From an uncultured Verrucomicrobiota bacterium (GTDB lineage Bacteria > Verrucomicrobiota > Verrucomicrobiia > Limisphaerales > UBA1412): 64,000 nucleotides of DNA. The notes beneath the pieces are model-generated. The model searched no databases. It was not told the origin of the DNA and saw nothing but the letters and a program-made list of their open reading frames with translations. Shown here piece by piece: positions 17,700-28,700 of the stretch. The DNA lies in contig CALXMK010000003.1 in NCBI GenBank assembly GCA_944389455.1, forward strand, positions 79,388 through 143,387, in the 5' to 3' direction. The first letter of the stretch is position 1, and each line of letters begins with the position of its first letter. A program made the translations under genes and the position numbers.

Positions 17700-19286
17700 G
17701 TGGATAATATAATTTTTCATCGGACTCTTGTTACTTACGGAATTATTATTCCGGTGGTGTTGATAGTGGGGTATTTTATTGGAACCCCATCAGGAGTGAC
17801 CAGCTATATGGTCATAGCGCTGATGTTTGGAGTCCTGCTGCTGCCCATTATGATCAATTACCACCATATTTCATTGGTGGCGGCTTGGAATATGGCTTTT
17901 ATGGTGGGTTTTTTGCCGGGAACACCCAAAATATGGTATTTACTGGCTCTCTTAAGCTTGTGTTTCACCCTTGCAGCCAGAGCGATCAACAAACGAAGGA
18001 TGCTTTCATATAAGCCATTGAGCTATTGCATGTTGGCAATAGGTGGGGTAGCTATTCTCACAGGTGTTCTCCGGGGAGGTGTGGGTATGCGCGCTATGGG
18101 CAGTGAGATGTATGGAGGTAAATCTTTTGCTTATATTATTTTGGCTATCATCGGATATTTTGCATTGAGTTCGGTAAAGATTCCCAAACGGAAGGTTTTG
18201 ATTTATGTTCTCCTCTTTTTCCTAGGAACACTCACACTGATTAGTAGTAACTTGGTATATCTGCTAGGACCTCAATTCTGGTATCTTTATCTGTTTGTTC
18301 CTGTCGATTATGCTGTAGGTCAGGCACAGGCCGATTTTCTTAAATCGGAGGTGGTTCGTTATGGCGGTGTAGGTTTTGCGCTGATGGGGGTCTATTTCTA
18401 CATGATGATTCGTTATGGAATCCGTGGAATTTTGGATTTTAGATATTTGTGGCGGATAATCATTTTATTGATGGTTATTGCAGGCAGTTTAGTAGGAGGA
18501 TTTCGGTCAACGCTGATTATTTATATATTGATTTTTGCTATTCAATTTTTCTTGGAAGGACTTCATAAAACTAAATATTTATGGGGAATTATTGGAGCGG
18601 CAATTATTGGGGTAAGCTTTCTTTATCCTTTTGCCAAAGAGCTTCCGTTCTCTATTCAGCGCAGTTTGAGTTTTATGCCTGGATTACAGATTGATCTGGC
18701 TGCCAAGGCGGATGCAGATGCTTCCATTGAGTGGCGTTTGAAGATTTGGTCTGTGATGTGGCCGCAGGTAGGGAATTATCTGCTATTAGGGAAAGGTTTT
18801 GTTTATGATTCCTCTGATATATATTTAGCGCAGGAGTCAATTAAGCGCGGCTTCATGCAGACGGAGGATTATGCTGTTATTGTAGGTGATTACCATAACG
18901 GACCTCTTTCCATTTTAATTCCACTGGGAATTTGGGGGTTATTGGCATTTATTGCTCTTAATATAGTGGGATTGAGAATGTTGTATCTTTTTTATAAGAA
19001 TGGAGATCCGGATTTGTACATGTTCAATCAGGGGATGCTGGCGTTATTCATAGCCAGATTGGTTTATTTCTGGTTGTTTTTTGGTGCGGTTGCTTCGGAC
19101 ATGGCGATTTTTGCGGGAATTTTAGGTCTTAGTCTTGCGGTCAATGGGCCGCCCAGGAATACACCTTGGAATCCGGAAGAAGAAGAGAGAGAGCTTTATG
19201 ATGAGTCGGAGGAAGTACCTGCCCAACTTCCGTCGAATTCTAAAACTCCCGCACTTCCGGTAGAGACAGAATTGATACGTCATTGA
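17700..19286 (+). CDS. O-antigen ligase/polymerase-like membrane protein
   Basis: 528 residues, starting at GTG 17700, with about twelve hydrophobic segments spread to residue 475 and a charged cytoplasmic tail rich in Glu and Pro. The late motif DYHNGPLSILIPLGIWGLLA, following a large periplasmic loop, is the Wzy/WaaL-type signature, where a His-Asn in the loop helps bind the lipid-linked glycan. Likely role: polymerising or ligating surface polysaccharide units in the inner membrane. The next gene, a GT2 glycosyltransferase 64 bases downstream, supports a surface-glycan role. Polymerase and ligase cannot be separated by sequence alone. Confidence 0.8.
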   Translation: MDNIIFHRTLVTYGIIIPVVLIVGYFIGTPSGVTSYMVIALMFGVLLLPIMINYHHISLVAAWNMAFMVGFLPGTPKIWYLLALLSLCFTLAARAINKRRMLSYKPLSYCMLAIGGVAILTGVLRGGVGMRAMGSEMYGGKSFAYIILAIIGYFALSSVKIPKRKVLIYVLLFFLGTLTLISSNLVYLLGPQFWYLYLFVPVDYAVGQAQADFLKSEVVRYGGVGFALMGVYFYMMIRYGIRGILDFRYLWRIIILLMVIAGSLVGGFRSTLIIYILIFAIQFFLEGLHKTKYLWGIIGAAIIGVSFLYPFAKELPFSIQRSLSFMPGLQIDLAAKADADASIEWRLKIWSVMWPQVGNYLLLGKGFVYDSSDIYLAQESIKRGFMQTEDYAVIVGDYHNGPLSILIPLGIWGLLAFIALNIVGLRMLYLFYKNGDPDLYMFNQGMLALFIARLVYFWLFFGAVASDMAIFAGILGLSLAVNGPPRNTPWNPEEEERELYDESEEVPAQLPSNSKTPALPVETELIRH

Positions 19287-19350
19287 GGATGAAGCCGGGC
19301 GAAAATTCAGGAACAATCTTAATGGGCCCTTTTAAGGAGGAAAAATAGAA

Positions 19351-20226
19351 ATGTTCGCTCGGAAGTTTACAGTAGTTACTCCTATTTTTAATGGTTCTCC
19401 CTGGCTGGAGCTTTGTATACGCTCTGTTCATGATCAGGAAGGGATTGAGGTGGAGCATTTAATTCAGGATGGAGGTTCCACAGATGGTACGGTTGAGAAT
19501 TATAGCCAGGATGCCAGAGTGCATTTTGTTTCTGAACCGGACCAGGGTATGTATGACGCTATTAACCGCGGATTTAGGAGAGCACAGGGTGATATTATTC
19601 TACATCTTAATGGAGATGAACAGCTGCTGCCTGGAACCCTGAAAAGGGTAGCTCATTTTTTTGATCAAAATCCATTAGTAGAAATGTGCTTTGCCTATGC
19701 CTTGGTGCTTGATACGCGAGGTGAACTGCTTTGTTATCGCAAAACCTTATTGCCAGGAAGAATTCATACATGTCTTTCTCATCTCTGTACCTTAACTTGT
19801 GCTACATTTTACCGGCGCTCGGCTTTGGAGGAATTCGGACTCTATTTTGACCCTTCTTTTCGTGTCTTAGGGGATGCGGAGTTGATTTGCCGGGCTCTTG
19901 AAAAGAGGATTCGAATGAAAATTCTCCCGATATACACTTCGGCTTTTACCATTACAGGATACAACTTGAGTAATGATGCCCGAGCCGTTCCGGAGAGGAA
20001 AAGAATGGCTGCTGAAGTGAGCAGATTTATTCGTCCTTTGTGTCCGTTGGTCAAAGTTATTCATCGGCTTAAGCGGTTATTAATGGGAGTTTATGCAGAG
20101 AGATCTTTGGATTATGAAGTCTATACTCTTGAGTCACCTTCCAAACGGATTCATTTCCATGTCAATCATCCTAATTACCGCTGGAAGAATACGATTGCCG
20201 CTGTTCAGAGTTCGGAGAGAAGATAA
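19351..20226 (+). CDS. Glycosyltransferase family 2
   Basis: 291 residues of the GT-A fold. The N-terminal nucleotide-sugar part shows FTVVTPIFNGSPWLELCI, then IQDGGSTDGTVENY, and SEPDQGMYDAINRGF, followed by DIILHLNGDEQLLPG where the DxD-type acid is replaced by NGDE, as in many relatives. No membrane helix. It probably transfers a sugar to a lipid-linked oligosaccharide in the cytosol, working with the O-antigen polymerase-like protein just upstream. AAGGAGGAAAAATAG precedes the ATG, one of the clearer ribosome binding sites in the window. A terminator follows. Confidence 0.9.
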   Translation: MFARKFTVVTPIFNGSPWLELCIRSVHDQEGIEVEHLIQDGGSTDGTVENYSQDARVHFVSEPDQGMYDAINRGFRRAQGDIILHLNGDEQLLPGTLKRVAHFFDQNPLVEMCFAYALVLDTRGELLCYRKTLLPGRIHTCLSHLCTLTCATFYRRSALEEFGLYFDPSFRVLGDAELICRALEKRIRMKILPIYTSAFTITGYNLSNDARAVPERKRMAAEVSRFIRPLCPLVKVIHRLKRLLMGVYAERSLDYEVYTLESPSKRIHFHVNHPNYRWKNTIAAVQSSERR

Positions 20227-20264
20227 TTCTGGATTTTGGAAATTTAAAAAGCAGTAAAAGAAAT

Positions 20265-20301
20265 AAAAACCTCCGTTTTTTTGCTAAAACCGGAGGTTTT
20301 T
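20265..20301. terminator. Bidirectional rho-independent terminator
   Basis: An 11-base-pair stem (20265-20275 with 20291-20301) bounded by A and T runs. It lies between the convergent GT2 and DUF4838 genes. Confidence 0.88.
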
Positions 20302-20341
20302 AAGTGACTATATCTTTAATGAGATTGTGGAAACACTCATA

Positions 20342-22600
20342 TTACTTCTCACTCTTTTCGGGTAATTTAACCAAAATGAAGCGGTCTATATAGAGATTCC
20401 CAGCTTCTCGATTGTTGCAGGGAGCAATATAAGCATAGGAGTTTGGAGGAAAGGTTCCCTCAAAGATTTTAATGAAGCTGTTTTCCGAACCGGCAATTTC
20501 TTTACCTGTTAAGGTTATAGGGATATTGCGTTTTTCGGTGTTAGAGTAGATTCCTACTGTAGCTGCAGGGGTTTCAACCGGGTTTTCACATCGGAGTTCG
20601 ACATAGAGTTGCCATTTGCCGTAGGGAAGGTCTCCCAGCTGAATAGCCCATTCAGTATGGGTGTTAGGCATACGGATAATTTTACCGGAGGCCGATGAGG
20701 CTGATTCTTCTATAAAGACACATCTGTTAGGAAGGTGGAGTCGGGTTTCTACAGTAGGAATATCGCACCATTGAGCTTCTTTGGGAAGAACAGAGGGGTG
20801 GGTTCCTATTCTATCGAAAATTCCATAGAGTCGATGAAGACGTGAACGGACGGAATCTTCTTTTTCTCCAGGCTCATTGTATATTTGGAGACCAGCTTCA
20901 CGGGCAGTAGTGAGAGTTTTGTCAATCAGAAGTTTAATTTCTTCCGAGTTATTAGGCTGTAATTTGAGAAAGCTCTCCGGGCGTTCTAATAAGGCGAAAG
21001 TGATAGGAAGAGCGGCAAATTCCACCCGTTTTTTATATTCCGGCAAATCAGCGGTTTTTACCTTAGCCTGTTCCAAGGCTTTCCATGCGGCAAAAAGATT
21101 TTCTTCTGAAAGCCAATTGAGAGTCGTCGTCTGATAACAGCGCAGGTAGTAAGGATTTTCGGCAATAGATCCACTGGTAATTTCAATATAGCGCAGGATT
21201 TCGCCCGCAGCAGGTCCATAGAATCCATTTAGAAATTCAGAGGTGATTTGTTCAGCATCCTGTTCCGGATTCCACATCAGCTTGGTCAGCAGATAGGCAC
21301 GGTATTCAGGGAGATCTGCGGTTTTCCCAGGGCCCATGGAGCCTTGTTCAAAGAGGCCTCTGGTATTGTGGGCGAGCAGAAAACGGATGTCATTGGCAAG
21401 AGATTTCCAATTGGGATGTGGAAGGTAATATTTGCTGAAGTTAGTAACGTAGTTCCATACATAGAGGAGGGGTGCAATCTTGGACCAAGAGCGGATATCA
21501 TCTGCAAAAGCACGGTTGGATTCGGAATCGAGTGGCTGACTGAAGTCACATTCGATGCTGCAGAGTCGAATGAGAATATTCTTTCTAGGGAAGATGCTTT
21601 GAGGAACTTGCCGGGTGTATTGATAAGCAAGTGTTTCGATTAACAGGTCGGGAAATTCGGGTTCTACGGCTTCTCCAATATAATTGACCAGATCCATTAG
21701 CAGATCACTTTGATTGCCATGTTCTTTTACAAAAGCACTGCATCGTTCGCATTGACAGAAGGATTGATTGTCATTCTGACTCAGGTCCAGGATTTGAATT
21801 CCGGGATTTGCTCGCAGATGTTCCAGAATTACGTTCTTGAGTGTTTCCCTCATTTCGGGGTTGGTTAGACAGAGCTGCACATAGCCTGACAGCCGCTTTC
21901 CGTCTCGTTCAGCGTACCATTCTGGATGTTTTTCATAATAAACTTTGGAGGGAAGATAGCGTTCAAAAGTGTGGCACCAGCCGTCGATGACAACGCTTCC
22001 GCCCCATTCCGGAGGGAGGATGATGACTTGTCCATTATTGCGACGTTTGGCGGCAAAAGCGGGATTGGCTCTGATAATGTCGTAATAGGCATCCCGGCAG
22101 AAGAGGGTTGGGGCGTAACGGATATCCATTTCCGGTAAGGTAATGGAGCTTGTTTGAGGGATAGTTTCGGCATCATAGCTCCAGAAGCGGATTCCAAGTT
22201 CTTTTTCCAGCAGTTCATAGACGGCGTAGAGTGTACCACGAGGAGCGTCCCCCGTTAGGTAGAGATTGGATCCAAGGGTCTTGAGTATAATTTCGTCTCG
22301 GCGAAGGGTGTCGAAATTGAGTCCGCCGAGGTCGGAAGCGATTTGTGCGGTTTGTCCGATAAAGATGGAATGAGTTCCAGCGGCGGAGGGTTCCGCAATC
22401 GGCAAAGTAACGTTTGCTACTTGTTTGATATATTTTTGCAATTCTCGCGCAGCGGTTACTTCTGCTGGAGCCGGTTGGTTGGGAAGTATAATTTGGTAAT
22501 CCGATTTGCCTTCTTGAACCAAGGTTAAATCTGCTTGAGCAGAAGTATGCCCAAAGAAACCGGCGCAAACCGCCAGGGTAAGAATCAGTGTTTTATTCAT
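20342..22600 (-). CDS. Secreted DUF4838 protein with GH67-type N-terminal domain
   Basis: 752 residues with a signal peptide (MNKTLILTLAVCAGFFGHTSAQA). Residues about 25-155 are the alpha-glucuronidase/GH20b-type N-terminal fold (EVTAARELQKYIKQV, SIFIGQTAQ, GTLYAVYELLEKELGIRFW). The middle is DUF4838 (RDAYYDIIRANPAFAAKRRN, LCLTNPEMRETLKNVILEH, DLSQNDNQSFCQCERC). The C-terminal roughly 150 residues are beta-rich. DUF4838 proteins are found in polysaccharide-degradation loci of Bacteroidetes and PVC bacteria; a glycosidase role is plausible, no activity is assigned here. It begins 55 bases after the stop of the GH106-like gene upstream, so the two form an operon. Confidence 0.85.
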   Translation of the reverse strand: MNKTLILTLAVCAGFFGHTSAQADLTLVQEGKSDYQIILPNQPAPAEVTAARELQKYIKQVANVTLPIAEPSAAGTHSIFIGQTAQIASDLGGLNFDTLRRDEIILKTLGSNLYLTGDAPRGTLYAVYELLEKELGIRFWSYDAETIPQTSSITLPEMDIRYAPTLFCRDAYYDIIRANPAFAAKRRNNGQVIILPPEWGGSVVIDGWCHTFERYLPSKVYYEKHPEWYAERDGKRLSGYVQLCLTNPEMRETLKNVILEHLRANPGIQILDLSQNDNQSFCQCERCSAFVKEHGNQSDLLMDLVNYIGEAVEPEFPDLLIETLAYQYTRQVPQSIFPRKNILIRLCSIECDFSQPLDSESNRAFADDIRSWSKIAPLLYVWNYVTNFSKYYLPHPNWKSLANDIRFLLAHNTRGLFEQGSMGPGKTADLPEYRAYLLTKLMWNPEQDAEQITSEFLNGFYGPAAGEILRYIEITSGSIAENPYYLRCYQTTTLNWLSEENLFAAWKALEQAKVKTADLPEYKKRVEFAALPITFALLERPESFLKLQPNNSEEIKLLIDKTLTTAREAGLQIYNEPGEKEDSVRSRLHRLYGIFDRIGTHPSVLPKEAQWCDIPTVETRLHLPNRCVFIEESASSASGKIIRMPNTHTEWAIQLGDLPYGKWQLYVELRCENPVETPAATVGIYSNTEKRNIPITLTGKEIAGSENSFIKIFEGTFPPNSYAYIAPCNNREAGNLYIDRFILVKLPEKSEK

Positions 22601-22655
22601 GAGATTTCTATTCCTTTAATTTCACCCGCAACAATATATGAAAAGAGGTTGTATG

Positions 22656-25322
22656 TCAATTTTTAAGAATTAAATTTACGGGAATAAGTTCCGGAGTTGA
22701 CAGCAAACCGGAAGGCAGGGGTGAATCTTTGGAAGCGTCAAAGGGTTTGTATTGAATATTGACGAAATTGATTTCATGAAAATTTTTCCAAGGGATTTTA
22801 TCCTGATCCATCTTAATAATTCTGTTATAGGAGAGATTGTTTACTTCGATAGAGAGTTTGTTTTGAACCCGAAGCAAGTCCGAGGGAATAAAGAGGGTAA
22901 AGGGATGGTGCCAGAGAAGCGGCAGGGGGGTCTCATTGAGTATTGCTTGTGCACTTTCCCGGACGTCTCCCAGACTAAGGAGAAAGGAATAGCCTTGATA
23001 TTTCGTTGGGAGGGTAAAAACGGTGCTGTAGGAGGCTCTGCCACTGTAGTATTGCCAATCTCCGCCCAACAGGGTCCAGTCTTGAGGCTCATCCAGAGAA
23101 AATTTTCCATTAATAGAGGGATTCCCTTCCACGGAAACGGCTTCCAGAGACCAAGTTTCATTTAGTACCAGAGGTGCAAGATTGGGATCTGGATCCTGGT
23201 AATTCCAGAGCGGGAGGTTAGATTGGAGGGTTGATTCCGCTATCAATTCTTTCAAAAAAGATAGAGAATCAGCGAGTTGCGGAACTGATTTCTCATCCCA
23301 GCAGAGGAGGAAAATGGTATTGCCAGGGGCAAGTTGAAGACGAAATTCAAGTTGAGAAGATTCTGTGGATGCAATTGAGTGTCTGATTTCCGGAACGGCC
23401 AGAGTGAGTGATGATTGTTGTGGATCGACGTTAAGAAAAGCTATGCCGCAGCCAGCTTTTGGAAAAGGAAAGAATTGATCTGTATTTTGCGGTGAGAGAT
23501 TAGCCAGAAAGTAGATGGTGCAAGAGCCGAATTTTTTGCGGATAAAGTCAATTCCAGCAGATTTAAAAGGCTCCGGATGAAATCCTTTTTGGTTCAGGAT
23601 TCCGGGCAGGTGTTCCTGGCTGACAGGAGTACCAAAGCGGCTGAAGAGACTTTTGAGGGTATTTAGTTTAAAGGTTCGTTTCGGATATTGATTTAATCCT
23701 GGGACGTCTTCCGGATATTGGTCGATAAAGAGAACAGGGATTCCATTTTGGGCATGGCGATAGAGTGCCTCCATTGTTTCTATGGGGATGTAAGTAACCC
23801 GGGGGACAATGATGGCTTTTCTTTTTTCGATTTGAGAGAGTGGAAGCTCCCGCAGCTGGAGGTCGGAGATATAGTCGAAGGTCCATCCCTGTTCCCAGAG
23901 AGCGGCGGCGATTTGTCCGAAGGAGTTGTCCTGTAGGTTCTTATAGAGTCGGTGTATATCAATCATTTTAAGCAAGGGACGGTTTGCGTCGGACCAGAAA
24001 TCATAGATTGGATAGTAGAGCAGAATGTCATTATCTGGGCGAGTCTGTTGAAGGATTTTCTGACATCGGGCAATATAATCGGTCAGGGCGGGAAGCTGAT
24101 TCCAGAAATGGGAGGTATGTCCATAATGGGTTGAAGCATAGAAGAGTCTGCCGGGGAATTCCTTCCAATAGGGGGAGTAGGTGGTGCCGTGAAAGAAGAT
24201 ATGGTTGACTCCGGCGGTAAACATTTCATCGATTTGAGGTTTAATTTGAGAGAGAGCCACACTGAAATGATCTCCAAGCCATGTTGTGGATTCCGAGGAA
24301 ACTTTGGATTTATCCGTTAGGTGTGCGGGGGATGAGGCAAATTTCATCGTCAGCGGGTGAGGTCGGCCAAAGCGTTCTTCTTCATATTTAGGATCATGCC
24401 GAAGAATGGGTATCTTGATATCGCTCATACCAAAAGATTCCGTTTCGGGAATATCCGCCAGAGCATAGAGATCGAGCAAATTTCCAGGGGAACCGTGTGC
24501 TTCGTAGCGAACTAGCGGAATGCCCATGGCATGGCAATGTTCTATCCACGGGCGTGCGAATTCTTCCCGGAGCAGGTCGGAGAGCGTTTCCCGGTAGTCA
24601 CAGAGGACTCTTTCCTTATCCGGATGGGGGAAATCGCTAAGCAGAAGCGGAAGCCAAGGTTCAAGATCGTATCCCCGGAGAGAACGGAATTTTTCCAGAA
24701 TCGGGAGTGTGCTGTCAGCGCCGAAGACTTCATAGGAATCGTTATAGAGAGCTCGAGGTTTAAGCTCACATTGGGAAAAAGCCTTGTAAAAGCGTTTACA
24801 ATAGAAATCAATGGCTTCTCGGTTGAAGTGGTCTATAACAAAACCTTCTCCGCCGGGAGCAGCGCGTTTGACTTTTTGTCCCGTGGGTATGATAGTTGGA
24901 ACACCTTTTTGCAAACGCAGTCGCTGTGCACGCAGTTCTATTGGAATATCAGGCCCTCCAAAAGGCCATCCGGTCCCCAGACTCATATCTACTCCCATTT
25001 TGAGTTTATCAGCTTCCCGGAGGGTGTGTTGGAGCATATCGAGCCATTTTTCTGAGAGATAGGGGATATAGTTTTTCTCATCTCCTTTTTCCCCGTAAAT
25101 AGGGATGATATGGACTCCGCCGATCCCCGCCTTTTGCATTTCCCGGAGTTGTTCGCTGATATCTTGTGGAGAGACGGAACTGCCCATCCACCACCAGTAA
25201 GTCCAGGGTTTTTCCTGAGAACGGAAATAGGGGGCCGCGTCTGGAGAAATGCACCAGCAGCAGGATAGAATGATCGGAAAAACGGCATAGAGAAAACGAA
25301 ATAGGTAATATTTGAAATTCAT
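22656..25322 (-). CDS. Secreted GH106-like alpha-L-rhamnosidase candidate
   Basis: 888 residues. The hydrophobic N-terminus (YLFRFLYAVFPIILSCCWC) is an export signal, possibly a lipoprotein signal. Family pattern of GH106: PWTYWWWMGSSVSPQDISEQ, AGIGGVHIIPIYGE, KMGVDMSLGTGWPFGG, LYNDSYEVFGAD and YEAHGSPGNLLDLYA, then a C-terminal jelly roll with NKLSIEVNNLSYNRI. GH106 enzymes release L-rhamnose by an inverting mechanism; the expected acid residues lie in the NDSYE and YEAHG stretches, but this was not confirmed. It sits between a second GH106-like gene and the DUF4838 gene, suggesting a shared rhamnose-containing substrate. Confidence 0.82.
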   Translation of the reverse strand: MNFKYYLFRFLYAVFPIILSCCWCISPDAAPYFRSQEKPWTYWWWMGSSVSPQDISEQLREMQKAGIGGVHIIPIYGEKGDEKNYIPYLSEKWLDMLQHTLREADKLKMGVDMSLGTGWPFGGPDIPIELRAQRLRLQKGVPTIIPTGQKVKRAAPGGEGFVIDHFNREAIDFYCKRFYKAFSQCELKPRALYNDSYEVFGADSTLPILEKFRSLRGYDLEPWLPLLLSDFPHPDKERVLCDYRETLSDLLREEFARPWIEHCHAMGIPLVRYEAHGSPGNLLDLYALADIPETESFGMSDIKIPILRHDPKYEEERFGRPHPLTMKFASSPAHLTDKSKVSSESTTWLGDHFSVALSQIKPQIDEMFTAGVNHIFFHGTTYSPYWKEFPGRLFYASTHYGHTSHFWNQLPALTDYIARCQKILQQTRPDNDILLYYPIYDFWSDANRPLLKMIDIHRLYKNLQDNSFGQIAAALWEQGWTFDYISDLQLRELPLSQIEKRKAIIVPRVTYIPIETMEALYRHAQNGIPVLFIDQYPEDVPGLNQYPKRTFKLNTLKSLFSRFGTPVSQEHLPGILNQKGFHPEPFKSAGIDFIRKKFGSCTIYFLANLSPQNTDQFFPFPKAGCGIAFLNVDPQQSSLTLAVPEIRHSIASTESSQLEFRLQLAPGNTIFLLCWDEKSVPQLADSLSFLKELIAESTLQSNLPLWNYQDPDPNLAPLVLNETWSLEAVSVEGNPSINGKFSLDEPQDWTLLGGDWQYYSGRASYSTVFTLPTKYQGYSFLLSLGDVRESAQAILNETPLPLLWHHPFTLFIPSDLLRVQNKLSIEVNNLSYNRIIKMDQDKIPWKNFHEINFVNIQYKPFDASKDSPLPSGLLSTPELIPVNLILKN

Positions 25323-25740
25323 CTTTTGGAGCGGGTTATTGATTTAAGTCTCTGATCTCAATTAGTTGAAGTATAGATTAGAATCCGAGCTGAATCAATT
25401 GAATTTATCCTCTTGAGAGATATTATATTACCATAAATAGTTTAAGCTGTCAGAAGCAGGAGATAGGCAGATCATAACAGTTCAAATTTGGTTAGATTAA
25501 AGAGCTCCAAGAACCCGGAAGGATATAATTCCCTTCCGGGCTTTTAATTGAAGGCTGGCTTAATCAGTAAAGATTGTCAAACTCCCCGTTAGGATAATAA
25601 AAATTACTCTATCTGGGGTTCCTTTTATTTTTTGGAATAAGAGTACCGCCTCTATCTTCCGCTTTGCAGACGAGAAGACTTGCTTTTTGTGTGGAAAGAG
25701 CCTATTGGAGCGTGGTTATCAGATAGAATATTTTAAGGTA
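25323..25740. other. Intergenic region between the two GH106-like genes
   Basis: About 420 bases without a convincing gene. It holds one hairpin (25514-25540) and presumably the promoter of the downstream GH106-DUF4838 pair. Its presence means the two GH106-like genes are probably separate transcription units. Confidence 0.6.
25514..25545 (+). terminator. Hairpin, possible terminator
   Basis: A perfect 9-base-pair stem (25514-25522 with 25532-25540). The T-rich tail lies on the plus strand although both flanking genes are on the minus strand, so it may instead be a minus-strand terminator with a poor tail, or lie downstream of an unseen plus-strand transcript. Confidence 0.5.
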
Positions 25741-28700
25741 TTACGGTTTAATTTTTTGTAAGGTGACTGGGCCCAGAAGTCCGGATTCCAGCAGAGGAGA
25801 ATCTTTGCCATAATGTTTGTAGGTGGTAAAGGTGAGGCGTTTACTGGGACGGGGGGTGCCTTGCAGAAGCCATTCTGGCCATTGTCCATTTTGGATTCCA
25901 TCGTCAGGAAGTTGTTCGTCACCGATTAACCTGTTGGGCCAAAGGTTAATGACTTGAATCTCCAGTTTATTTTCTCCTGATTGCAGGGCGGATGTGATTT
26001 CAATCTCCCAGGGAGTAGTCCAGAGAATCCCTATTTCTTTCTCATTCAGGCTTACTTTGGCTATGTTTTTCACGTTTCCTAGATTGAGTGACCAGCGGGT
26101 ATTCGGAGGAAGTTCTTCGAGGGAGAATGTTTTGGTATAGAGAGCAGTTCCTGAATAGTACTTAATTCCGGGATTAGAGTGAAGACTCCAGTCCGTCAGA
26201 GTGGGGAAATGGATCGATTCCGGTCCTCCCCAAGCGGGATCAAAAGAGAGCTGCCAATCATTATTCAAAGTCAGAATGGTTTCTTTGTCGGGGAAGTTAT
26301 GAGGAGGAAGCGACTGGGAATCTCCTTCTTGGTTGAAATAGATAAAGAAGGATTGATAAGGTTCCCATAAAAGAGGGATTTCCACTGTATCTTTTCCTCT
26401 GACAAATTCCGGCAAAGGGCGGATTTCGCCTGTTAGAGGATTCCATAATTCCGGGATTCCTTTCTTTTCAGTCCGGAAAGAGCAGCGAGTTACAACTTTT
26501 TGATTTGTTCGGTTGGAGAGAAAGTAGAGCTCTCCCTCGTTCAGGATACGATGAGCATAGCGTATCTGATCCGATTTGGCAGAAAAATCCGGTTTAATAC
26601 CTTGTTTGGATAGGATAAGAGAGGTTTCTTCATAGGGTGGATAGAGATTTTCCGGCGGAACGGAGGGAGTATAGAGAGTGCCTTTCCCTACATGGCGGAT
26701 GGGTTCCGTTTTTTCTCCCCAGATTTTCAGAATCAGTGAGGAGAGTTCTGCATCGCATTGAGGATAGTTTTCCAGACCGGGAGCCTGTTTAGGAGCTTTA
26801 CCGACGACCAGGGCTCCATTTTGGAGAAGAGAATGAATTTGAGACAGAAGCTTGGGAGTCATCAGCGGATATTCAGGCAAAACGAGCAGTGAATAGGAGG
26901 CGCCTCCGGGAAAACGGATTTTCCCTTCTTTGACTTGAGCTTGATAGAGAAGACTCGGAGGGCAGGCGTCAAAATTATATCCCTTGCGGTCAGGTAAGAA
27001 TGAATCGCTGCCGCCCAGAGCGGATTGAGGGGCTTGAAAAACGAAAGGAGCTTCTTCCGGTATCAGGTAGAGAATATCGGCGGAGTGGTTTCCTTGCTGA
27101 AGGAGAAATTGGCAGCGAGCAAGGTAGGTATGATAAGCGATAGAGAGAGGCCACCAGGTTTGGTTTCTATCCCAATGGACTCCGTAAGGTCCCATGGTCA
27201 TGCCGGGACGAAGATTTTCAGGCAAAGATTGATGTTGAAAGGTATGAAAGAATAACCGATTGATTCCGCCAGCAAGAGCCCAGTCTGTTTGATTTTTCAT
27301 AGAGGCGGGATGTTGTTTCCATCCGTCAAGGTGTGCGGTAAAAGCTTCTGCCTGAACAACGGGTTGACCTATTAAATGTGCAGCAGAGGTTCCTTCCATC
27401 AGACTGAATGAGGTATTGAAGCCGAGACCTTGACTCCAAAATTCGCACATGGGGATATCCGCTAAAGAGGCGAGTTCCAGGTCGGAGGTGGGATTCATGT
27501 CGTAGGGTTCAATAGAGAGTCCTAGTCCAAAACGGCGGCCGTATTCTTTAATGGCAGAGACATGGTTTTCCATAATCAGTTCTTGAGAGGTCATTCTCAG
27601 ATCCCACAGAAAGCGTTCACTGGTTTGACGGCTTTGAACAATAAATCCGGCGTAGACCGGGTAATAGGGGAGTGGATCATAGCCGCGGCGCTTCTTAAAC
27701 TCTTCTCTAAACCCTTGGGTCCAGTTTTGAGCTCCCATTTCCCAGCTGTCCATATGTAGCATTTTGAGTCCGCCAAAGGTATTGGTATCCAAAGGACCAA
27801 TGGCTTTCAAGAGCTTATCGGTGAATTCATTCAGATGAGCTTGGAGCGCGGATTGACTGAATTTATCGCATTCCATGCCGACTCCGGGCAGCGGAGCGGG
27901 CCGAGTGACGGCGCCGTTATTGCAGCAGCCGATGCGCATCAGAGTCCAATTCCCGGGAGGAACCTCCCAGCCAAGGATTCCGTCCGGGGAGAGACGGTCG
28001 GTTAAATCAATAATTTGATCCGGAGAAACAGCAGCTCCGGAGGGTGTTTCGGCAAGACGGTCTGTCGGAGAAAGATAAGGTTTTACTCCCGGCTGAGAGC
28101 TGTAGGGGGCGCGGTAATAGAGGGCTTTTTCCTCAATATCGGTGATAGAGCCCTCTTTGGGGGTAGGAAAGGCAAGTACAGCGACGTCTTGGTAGTATGT
28201 TTCCCATTCTTTATACATTTGGGGGGTAAAATTGCCTGTGCCAAAGAAAGGAGGCATAGGGTGAGGAGAGGGAAGAACGAACCGCTGAAGTTCGCTCTCT
28301 TCAGTGCCGGTTACCTGAATGGAATGATGAACCAGGTGCTGCATGGATTGTTCTCCCTTCACCCAAGGACCTCCGCTGCCGGTCCATCCGGGGCCAACTC
28401 CCAGCGTGATTTGAATACCGAGCCGTTCACATTCCCGAACGGCATGTTTGAATAGATCTATCCACTCCGGACTGAGAAAATCAATTTTTCCGCGAGGAAC
28501 ACCGACATTAACTTCCAAATAAACCAGATAGCCGATTCCGGCAGCATTCATTGCCTCTAGATCCCGGGTCATTCCTTCCTTAGAGATATTGCCATCCATG
28601 AAGTACCAATATACGCCCGGGCGAGCGGTTTTCGGTGGGGTGAGAAAGTTCTGGGTCAAGAATGTTTTTTCCTCCTTGACGGAAGATGCCTGTATTATGG